A DNA stretch of 64,000 nucleotides from assembly GCA_036429605.1 (NCBI GenBank), contig JAVFKD010000004.1, forward strand, positions 3,038,001 through 3,102,000, read 5' to 3'. The translations under genes and the position numbers were made by a program. The notes under the pieces were generated by a model. It did no database searches. It was given only the letters and a program-made list of their open reading frames with translations, and was not told the origin of the DNA. Below are positions 55,094 through 64,000 of this stretch, piece by piece. Numbering within the stretch: position 1 is the first letter of the stretch; every line of letters starts with the position of its first letter. This stretch comes from Cladobotryum mycophilum. Its lineage: Eukaryota > Ascomycota > Sordariomycetes > Hypocreales > Hypocreaceae.

Positions 55094-57213
55094 ATGGCGC
55101 CCAAGGAACCGTTCAAAGTGCAATCACTGAAAAAGCACATCGAAGACACCAAGAAGGGCCTTAGCGCAGAGGCTCAATACAACCGCCGACCGAACCAGCG
55201 CTCTTCTGCTGCCGTCAAGAAGGAGCCGACGGATACGCAATCCAGCATCTTTGGCAATAATGACGATGATAGCGAATCCAGCGATAGCAGCGACGATAGC
55301 AGCGATGACGAAAGCAGCGCAAACCTCTTGAACAAGGTGATTGCGACAGCTGGAAGGGCGGCAACCGGCCCCAAGCGCCGCAGCAAGGACGAAGAGATCG
55401 CCGATAGCGACGTCGAGCGAAACGCTGCTGCAAAGAAATCTGCCGCCACCAAGAAGGAGGAGAAGCCTGTCAAGAAAGAGGATTCATCTGAATCTGAGTC
55501 CGAAGACTCCTCGTCCAGCGAATCCGAGTCCGAAGAGGAAAGCAAGCCCAAGGCGAAGACAAACGGCGTTGCTGCCAAAGCCGTCGCCAGCAAGAAGGAA
55601 ACCTCGAGCAGCAGCTCCGAGGAAAGCTCAAGTGAAGAGGACAGCGAGGACGAGTCTAGCGACGAAGAGGCCGAGAAGAAACCTGTTGCGACAAAGCCAG
55701 CGGTTGCGCCAGCGACAAACGGCAAAGCCAAGGCTGCCGGATCGAGCACCTCTAGCGATGAAAGCGAGGACGAGTCCAGCGAGGATGAAAAACCTGCGAA
55801 ACCCACCAAGCCTACCCAGAAGCAGACTCAGCCAACAAAAGAAGACTCTTCAAGTGAATCTGATGATTCAGACGAGGAAGATCAGGTGGATGAGTCCATG
55901 CACATGTCCGATCGCGAGAGCAATACTCAAGTGGCTATTCCCAACTTCATCGCCCCAGACTTTATGCTGCGCAAGGGCAGCGATGGAGCCAATGGACAAG
56001 ACGTTGCTCGAATCTTGAGCGAGGCCAATCTCCAGGGCAAGCAGTTCTGGTACTTTACAGTCCCGTCCAACGTTCCGATCTCGGTCGTGCAAAATATGGA
56101 GATCCCAATGGATCGAGCCCAGCTTGGTGATCGCATCTTCTCCCACGACGGCCAAGACTTTGGCGTTTCCTTTGATACTATGACGCCCAAGAGCTCCATT
56201 CAGATTCTGATTCCCTCAGGAAACAACTCCAAATATCAAACAGGTATGCATTATACAATTCATGTTGCTTCTATGATTGTGCTAACCATGTGCCAGCCCA
56301 TCAAGCAATTGACCAAACCATGCATGTCAAGAGAATTACTCAACTCGGTGGTGCAGCCGCTTCTACTGGTGGGCCAGCTCCTAGCCGTCCTGCTCGAGCT
56401 CAGCCAAAGGGTCTCAAGGCTAGATACCAACCTTTTGGTGTAAGCACTCCCATGGGCAGCATTGGAGCCGATGCCTCTTCGGATGATGCAGACGTGGAGA
56501 TGGCAGAGGCACCGGTTTTGGCAGAAACACCCGCTAAAACAAAGGGAAAGAAGCAAAAGAAGGACGAAAAGGTTCAGTCTACAGCCACAGAAAAGTCAAA
56601 GGGCAAGAGGAAACACAGTGCTTCAGAGGAAGACGCTGCTGCTGCTGCGGAGCAACTGCGGGAGGAAAACCAATCAGCGGCCAAAAAGTCAAAGAAGCAG
56701 AAGACGGATCGGGTTGGCAGCCCTGACCTCGGATCTGAACCACCGTCAGCTCTCAAGAAGCAGACCCCCATTGTGCCACCTACGATCCCTCAGCAATCAT
56801 ATTCCTTCTCCAACGTCGGATCCCTGCCGGTTGCCTCAACACCACCACCCAAACCGGTATCAGCTATCGCCAACAGCGCAATCAAGAAGTCTGCCAAGAA
56901 GGTTAGACTTGAGACGCCCGTGCCCTCAAGCTCGCAGACAGTACCTGGCACAGGGAAGAAGGAAACACCTATCCCCGTGCCACGCCTAACAGCAGTGCCT
57001 CTCCCCATTATCCCCGGGTCTTCCACAAAGCCCAAGGAATCACCGGTTCCCATTCCCGCTCCCCCGACAACTCCCTCGCAGAGCAAAACCAAAAAGTCCA
57101 AGAAGCAAAAGGATGCCGACAGAGAGGCTACGCCGTCATCTCAGCAGGAACCTCCTCCTAGTGCCCAGCCCACGGAGAAGAAGGCAAGAAAGCCCAAGGC
57201 CAAGCAAGGCTAG
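55094..57213 (+). CDS. RPA34: RNA polymerase I subunit RPA34 (RPA34.5-type)
   Basis: Exons 55094-56243 and 56297-57213 (53-nt intron GTATGC...TGCCAG, phase 1) give 688 residues. Residues about 40-280 are a Ser/Asp/Glu-Lys tract (SSDSSDDSSDDESS and similar), which resembles Srp40/Nopp140-type nucleolar sequence. The RPA34 core runs from about 282 to 430: IPNFIAPDFMLRKGSDG, KQFWYFTVPSNVPISVVQ, MDRAQLGDRIFSHDGQDFGV / HVKRITQLGG, ending in ARYQPFG, the family hallmark. A Lys-rich tail follows (KKSKKQKTD, KARKPKAKQG). RPA34 heterodimerises with RPA49 on Pol I and stabilises initiation and elongation in the nucleolus. The protein is much longer than yeast Rpa34, mostly through the acidic N-terminal tract and basic tail. 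Confidence 0.85.
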
Positions 57214-57794
57214 CGTTCTACTCGGCCAGGCTTTCAATGGGCCTCATCAGGCAAAAAATAATCTCGAGGGAATCCGCAGGTAGAGGGATTGTGCATATGA
57301 AGAAGAATGGCACGAACCGGACGGCCTGGAGCGACGCGTTGAGCATGTCAGTTTGGTTTTAGGGGTTCAAGGAAAGGAGGGTCTTGATGAGTGACGAGCC
57401 AAAAAGACGTTGATGCAAACATGAACGGCATTGGTGTTCCAGAAGGAGCTCTGGGGAGGGGATGGGCAAAAAAAGCACGTGGCATGATTTGTATGTATGT
57501 GGAGGTTTTTTTTTTATCGAGACGATGAAGATATCTCTTTGCTATGCGTTGCGAGGGGAGCAAAGGGGGGGGGGGGAGGGGGAAGTGGAGTCTATTGGAT
57601 TGCTTTCCTGAGAAACGATTTCTGGGAATTTCTGCGATTTTTTTTATCACCAGGTGTACATAAAGCAAATGATGCATCTTCTCCAGCACGGTTACCTAGG
57701 TAGATGGGGGGGGTAGAAAGTTTGATTGGAAGGGGAGTTCAAGTCGAAGCCTCCCCTCTCCAATAATAGGATTGAAAGTACCAGGAATGCGGAA

Positions 57795-57826
57795 TCAAAA
57801 TCAGAAATCAGACATCAGAAATCAGA

Positions 57827-57858
<32 letters not shown>
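57795..57858. repeat. Imperfect tandem repeat of CAGA(C/A)ATCAGA units
   Basis: Units AGACATCAGA/AGAAATCAGA change gradually to CAGACAC; about eight copies. Confidence 0.75.
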
Positions 57859-57859
<1 letters not shown>

Positions 57860-60800
57860 TCCTCTCCCCCTTGCAAGCATCCAGTGTTATTTTTAGATGT
57901 TGTGTCATGGAATGTTGGGGACGGAGTATTTTGCACGTGGGGGATGGGACAAGGAATTTATGTTGAAAATGACAAAAACGCCCGCAGGGAGGATGGACCA
58001 AACCATTGCTCGACGACGAGTTCGGGAACGTTATCACTCAAGGACGGACAATGCCGACGTCAGCTCTCCAGAGTACTACCTAGTATTCTGCAAGTTCCTT
58101 GTTCGATGAGCTTATTATTAAGCGATATGGATAGAAAGACAAGGCATGACAGGACAAGATAGGATAAGGCAAGGCAAGGCAAAAACAAAGCAGGGGGGAG
58201 CATGCACATGCCCCGATACAAGGCATATCAATGTCAGCTTCAGAGCCCAAACCTCAACCTCAGGGCTTACCTTGAACCAGAACGGAGAGAACGGAGAGAG
58301 CGAGCGAGCGAGCAAGTGAGTTGAGTGTGAGTTGAGTGTGAGTGGTAGTGAGTAGTAGTGAGTGATGGTCTTGGCTCCTCGCTCATGCCGCGCGGCGCGG
58401 TAAACTCCATTGTTTTTTTTTTAGTTTTTCTTAGCCACGAGGGGAGTTTCGGACAACGAAAGGATGTTGGGTTCTCAACCTCTTGCAAACCACCAAACTT
58501 CCCATCTCACCCGGCCTTTTTTAGATCCAAAAAGAAAGAAAGAAAAAAGGTTACAAGTAAAACACAAGGCCCGGTAAAGGTCTAAGTTCAGCTAGAAAGA
58601 AAAAACAAAAACAAACAAGGTGAGACGATTGTTGCCCTTTCGATGCATCGTGCCCTTGTCCTGTAATAGCCCAACAACAACAAGGGGTGGGGGAGGACCA
58701 AAGAGATTGAAATTGAGGGTTTGTGGTACTACGGAGGGAGTCGTAGTAAGTCGTTGTATGTGTGTGTCACTTTAATTCAAACCAAAAAAAAAGATCCTTT
58801 TTTAGTATTACGCGTTTAAAAAAAAAAAAAAAAAAAAAGTCGATGCGCGTAGTTTCATTTACATGGTACAAAACTAGGTCAAATAATGTAAAGGGAAAAA
58901 ACTGATAGAAGATGAAACAAAGATCGTCCATCAAACTTACTATTTTTGGTCTCTTACGGAACACACACATCGATCGATGAAAGATTTGAAGCATGGTTGT
59001 TTGTCTCTCCCCCTTCAAGTGCAAGTAAGAAAGTATATACTTCCATTCCTCATCTTCCTTCAGTAGCAAAAGTAAGAGAATTCCCTTGTTGAGTAAATTC
59101 ACGCGCCCGGCTGCGGACTTGGCGGACTTGTCCCAACGAAACGACACGGATCCATGGACGACGCATCTCTTTTTTCTTCTTTCTCTCTCTCTCATGGAAT
59201 CCTGTCGGCTTCGGCGCGCGGAAATTGCCAAGGGTTGTTTGAACTTGGCGGCTTTCCGAAGATCTTCCCTTTTGTCATACCCAGCAGAAAAGGGACAAAA
59301 CCGAGCTGCCGAATTCCGGGAGGATGCGCGATGCACCAACAGCAAAACCGCCCTTTTCACCTTTGCATATACAAGTACATACATCTATCTGCAAGGGAAA
59401 TAAGAACTAAAATTGATTAATAACGGATTTTGCCTGGTACAAGTAGAAAAGAAAAAAGAAAAAAATTGAATTTTACAGAGTGGAGAAATGAAGTTAGATC
59501 ATGTTGCATTCGGCAGTCTGTCCGGACATTTTTGGGAAATTAAAGATTTCATCCGTTTGCTTAATCGTTTGTTCAGAGTGCGTGCACGGAGTTTTGAGGA
59601 AGAAAAAGGGTCATCAAAGTCAAACACCTTGGGGGGATCGAACGACGATGCGCTAATGGGGCTGACGTGAAATCCTTTGCCATGCATGTTTTGCTTGCTG
59701 TTTGCTTTTCAAGAGACAAGGTAAACCAGGCACATGCCCATCGTGTTCTGCGTATCGACGTCACCTCTCGGGTTTCGGTTGCGAAAGCAAAAAAAGGAAA
59801 TCGTTCGAGATGAAAGCGAGGGCTCCAGTCATGACAAGCCAGCCCTAGATTCACTTCAGTTTGCTTCAATGAGTCGCTATTCGTCGACAGACCAGACCTA
59901 GCAAAGCGCTTCCAAAGACCCTGGCCTGGCATGGCCTGGCCTTAAACAGGAAGAACAGGGGGTCATGACCGAAGATTTGGACAGGGAACAGGGTCCAAAG
60001 GGTACATCGCCCGGTCCAGTTCACAAGTAGAGTGACTTGTTCCCATGGGCTCAGGGTTGTTAGCTTGAGCCAGCCAGCGCATGTCGTCATGTGTACCCGC
60101 CAACTAGGAGCTCAAAGTCAGCTTCTTGCATGTACGTGCCATCCGAGATTCCCGTCCAGAGTCTTGGCAGAGAGAGGCCATGGCTTCTAGTATTTCTTGT
60201 TAGAACGGAGAGAGAGAGAGAGTGTGTGTGTCAAGACTCTTGATTAATTCATGCGTCACATGAGTGAATAGAATGCGAACAAGCCGAAGAGGAGAGCTGA
60301 CAGACAGGCGGATGGACGGATGAACAAGCTAGTTTATCGCTCATTCGCATATGCATGTGCGTTTGAATAAATCATTGTCCTATTAACTATTAGCATGGGG
60401 CCTGTCAAGGAGATATGAGATCAAACTCTCCATTACCTGTATGAGTAGCATGTATGTACCTCCTTTATCCCATCAATAATGACACATGATAATGCCAGCC
60501 GTGGTTGGTTAGTCCGTGTTTAATGGCGAGCACAAAATAAAGAGATTGCGCTTGTTGGGGTGACAACCAACCATCCATGTCCAATCCAGGTTGCTTATGA
60601 AATGCCCCAAATCTTCTCCTCCGTCGGCTCTCCATGTAGAGAAAAAAAAGCCCTACGCAGAAAATAACCTAAAACAATGTTAAAACATTTTCTAATCAGG
60701 CCATGTCCCTGCTTAATTTTGAGTTGTGAACATGTCCATGAACCTCCCCCCTTCCCATCTTAAGTTTATGAGTAAGCTCAACCATGGCTATAGCACGCGA

Positions 60801-63399
60801 GCCGCGCTGCGAGCCATCAAAAGGCTCTTTTCTTGGCTTCTGCCAAGTGATGTGATGGGTTTCCCGCTCTGCATGGGGCATGGCAGAGTCTGTCATTGTG
60901 TCTGCATGTCGGTGACCCCAATCCCGTCGCTTCTCCCTTTTGGCAGGTTGGCTATTGATTTTGATCCATTCCATGTGGTCCTGTGTCCCATTTTGAAGAC
61001 CATCAGCTGCAGTGTTGGACGTGATCGGAATAGTGGATACCAGGGCTCTCCCTCCCTCTACTCCACCGACCAGCTGCTGAATGCAAATCGTCGGCACACG
61101 CACGCACACAGAGGACGGGTGTTCAAAAGGTAGAGGCCAGGGCTGCTGCCGTGCATGTGTTACCGGCTCTGCAACCGCGCGGGAGACACAAACAGCTTGT
61201 TTGACTCCGCACGTTGCCGGAGGGCTGGGAGGTTTAGACTCTCGTCAACAACAGACGGCGGAACCAATTCTAGGCGACGGATTCAAACCTTGTCATCGGG
61301 TGCTGGCAGAACAGAACAGACATTATTAGACACACAAAACACACAGCAGCATAGAGTCATGGCTGGTCTAGGTCGGGTCGTGCCAAGATATGGTAACAAA
61401 CATCCAGCATATACTACAAGTACTTGTAGTGGTAATGACAATGTCTCGGGCAAACCAACTCGAACCTCTAGGCTTTGCTCGACATTAGTGCTTGGTGATT
61501 TTTATCTCAGACGGCTAACGTGTGATTACCAACTCGATTCTCGTGCGCTAGTCAACCCATTTCCCTCTTGGCACCATTTCTGCATTGGAACAAGCCACGA
61601 TCCAACCTTTACCTCAGTGCAGTCCTGCAATTGGAAAGTGTAGAGTTTCAGTGAAAAGGCATAGGATAGGGTAAGTTGATAGGTACCGTAGCATCGAGAC
61701 AAAAACCTGCTGCATCGTTTTCCGCTTGTCAGATTCGATAATAAACCGGCCGGCAGATTCAAACATGCATAGGGTGATAGGACATGCAGAGAGCTACCCT
61801 AGCCGCGTTTGCTTCAAGCATCCGACGCCTCGTGACCTCATGTAGCTGTTGACCATGAATGCCGATAAAGCGCAGGTAGGTGGTCTGCCTCCTCTGAGAG
61901 ATGACCCCGCTGTTCCGAGGTTGCAACGGCTTCTCTGGAGCTCCATTGCATCACGGCGAGCACAAACCCCCGTGGGCTGACCCCGACCGACCCGGGTTGG
62001 GCTGGGGCTGGAATGCAAAGGAATGGACGGATCAGGACCAACGATTGCTCTTTGTTCTTGCTTCCGCCGCGCACATGTAATCATCGTTTTGTCCATCGGC
62101 ATCTGCTAGCCTCCGTCAGGCCGCTGGCGTTCACGGCTGGAGTCAATCATTGGCCGTAGGGCTCCGGAGAAAGGTTGCCGAGGGAGGTCCATGGATGGAC
62201 AAATCTGATGGGATGGATGGGCGGGTGGATGGTCGGATGGATAGTCTAGGCGACTGAGTGTGGCATGGCACACCACAACGCATGATGAGCACATGGATGA
62301 GTGCTAAACATGCATACATACGTACAGTAACAGTACATGTAGGTATGCATGCATGCATGCAGAGTTTATCAGTGCTACAGCGTTGAAAGAAAGCAACAAA
62401 TTCTTCATTCTGGTAGCTTTGTTTCTCCGCAGCTAGCTAGTGAGGGCGAGAGCGAGCGAACGTTCCTTCCTTTCTTTTCTTTTTTCTTTTTTCTTTTCTT
62501 TGTTCATGGAAGCAAATGGATGGAGCCTTGGAGCCTTGGAGCCTTGCGTGCAGTGCAGCTCCTGCCGTCAGTCGTCAGCCAAGTATTTCGTGGGTTTATG
62601 TCATCGATCGAGGCGTCTACGCTCTAAGCCTCTCTCTCTCTCTCACACATTATTATGTATGCGCGTATCCCGTTAATCTACGGATATGCCACGCATAAAG
62701 CATTCGTCACTCGTTTGAATGCGCCTTGGGATGCCAAGACAAACGATGCGAATGAATCAATCCTCCCTTTAGTTTGCATAATATTACTACCACCACTTGT
62801 TGTAATTTCATTGTTCACCTTGTTCACTCACTCACCTCTCTTTGAGACGAGGACAACGACGACGACTCAATCCAAACTCGGTTTCGGTGCCAAAGCATTT
62901 GCGAGACCCCGAGCCTTACTTTGTCGCATTTTAGCAAAATTGCCCATGGGCCTGCCAATGCATAGTATCCACCCGAGTGCCCTGTAGCCATTCAGCGGCC
63001 GTCAAGCGAACCTGTGTAATTTCACCATCAGGCGCCCAGGAAGCGCTAGAACAAACAAGCTTAGGGCTTCCCAGGGTTGCCTAGCAGGGTTTGCCATGGG
63101 CCCTCTACTACTACCTACTACCTCCTAGTACCCCCCGGGCAAGGGAGTACCTTGTGACAAGTACCTGGTACTTTAGCCGCAGCTTCCGGGGTCTCTCTGG
63201 GCTAGCTGCTGGCTCCTGGCTCCTCCTGGCTGCTCGCTGCGCTGTTGTCTGGCTTCTTTCTCACTCTAATCAAAGACCAACAGCGCCCAATCTTAGCTCT
63301 TTTTCGCGCTCACTGTCTGTGTTCAATCCCGCCGCCCGTGAAAGCAAGGCAAGCCACTGACCTGACCGGCAAAGCAACCCAGTACCGGTACCAGCACTG

Positions 63400-63427
63400 C
63401 TCTCTCTCTCTCTCTCTCTCTCTCTCT
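63400..63427. repeat. (CT)14 microsatellite
   Basis: 28 uninterrupted bases of CT within a longer pyrimidine-rich stretch. Confidence 0.85.
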
Positions 63428-63480
63428 AAGGAACAGCGCCAGGCCTCCTAAGCCACACCCACACACACGTCTCTCTGCCC

Positions 63481-64000
63481 TTCCAGGTTCCCTTAGGTTC
63501 CTGCACCTTGTCATCATTCTTCTTCTTCCTCTCCAGTTCTTAGTACTTGTAGGTACTGCTAACCAACTTGTTCTCTTTTTTACCTTGCTGCTCCCCTCCA
63601 TCTTCAGGTCCAATCCAACCTCACTTCTTACTATTACTACCACCACTACTACTGTTACTACTACTTCCTCTTCCTCTTCGCTTTCCCTCCACTCCTTTTT
63701 TTAAAACCTATCCTTCTCTCTCCCTCTCTTCTCTCTTCAACTCCCGCATTCCCTTTCAAGAGTCAAGTAGTAGCCAGTTACGCACACACAACACCATCGA
63801 CGTTAAATCCAATCGATTAGCGGATCTTCCTAGCTCGCCGATATCCACGTCGCCGCCGTTCACGATCGTCGGTTCACACGTGCTTGTCTATAGACGCTCA
63901 ATTCTGCCTGTCGAGGTGTGCGGGAGTCCCGGTCTTGGGTTGTCCTTGGGTATTATGAGGTAGCGTTTGGGATATTTCAACTATTCATAACATTGGACCC
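63481..64000 (+). promoter_or_regulatory. Pyrimidine-rich sequence, possible leader of a gene beyond the right edge
   Basis: Repeated TTCTTCTTCCTCTC and TACTACTACC tracts on the plus strand are common just upstream of start codons in filamentous fungi. The frame at 63568-63963 is Leu/Ser/Pro-rich only because of this bias. No gene start is visible before the window ends. Confidence 0.3.

Larger units (their letters stand above)
57214..63480. other. Gene-free region, 6.3 kb
   Basis: No frame here shows a recognisable domain, and overlapping frames on both strands look like chance. It includes G and T homopolymers near 57505-57575, a tandem repeat at 57795-57858, poly-A at about 58818-58838, and GAGC/GAGT repeats near 58298-58360. 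GC content is ordinary, with no RIP-like bias. Very short or non-coding RNA genes cannot be excluded. Confidence 0.45.

Noticed and set aside
55174..55809. Minus-strand 211-codon Ser/Leu-rich frame
   Set aside because: Antisense to the acidic repeat tract of RPA34.
60696..61133. Opposed 135- and 137-codon open frames
   Set aside because: Same stretch open on both strands, no domain, no intron signals.

Overview
This window comes from the nuclear genome of a filamentous ascomycete (Pezizomycotina, probably Sordariomycetes). The evidence is short introns of about 45-130 nt with GTAAGT-like donors and CTAAC/CTGAC-type branch sites, fungus-specific gene families (HET, Zn2Cys6 regulators, BTB proteins of the fungal type, DUF3632-like, aldoxime dehydratase), an intron-containing tRNA-Gly, and one extremely AT-rich block with the marks of repeat-induced point mutation (RIP).

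Layout. (1) 1-4.7 kb: the 5' part of an unrecognised gene running off the left edge, a decayed BTB gene with one amber stop, and the first half of a serine beta-lactamase-like pseudogene. (2) 4.68-16.89 kb: the AT-rich block. It resolves into three nested transposons. The outermost has hAT-type ends (CAGGG... terminal inverted repeats) and an 8-bp target duplication that falls exactly inside the beta-lactamase reading frame. Within it lie a pogo/Fot1-type element (TA target, about 1.87 kb) and a 7.07-kb Ty3/gypsy LTR retrotransposon (174-bp LTRs, 5-bp target duplication). Without the two nested elements the hAT copy is about 3.26 kb. A tRNA-like relic sits near its right end. (3) 16.9-34.8 kb: the second half of the beta-lactamase pseudogene, then a MATE transporter, a HET-domain protein, a DEDDy 3'-5' exonuclease, a heme aldoxime dehydratase, a glutathione S-transferase, a PNPOx-FNR flavoprotein fusion and a full-length ABC-B (MDR) transporter. 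Five of these suit xenobiotic or secondary-metabolite handling, although HET and exonuclease genes are interspersed. (4) 35-49 kb: a DUF3632-like gene, tRNA-Gly(TCC), two Zn2Cys6 regulators, and long spacers rich in microsatellites. (5) 49-57.2 kb: an FAD phenol-hydroxylase-type monooxygenase, then GRC3 (polynucleotide kinase of pre-rRNA processing) head-to-head with the gene for RNA polymerase I subunit RPA34. Both serve ribosome biogenesis. (6) 57.2-64 kb: no gene I can support, ending in pyrimidine-rich sequence that may be the leader of a gene beyond the right edge.

Exon structures were worked out by hand. Splice phases were checked to keep one frame, so coordinates are good but not transcript-verified. 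No CRISPR array, rRNA gene or telomeric repeat was seen.
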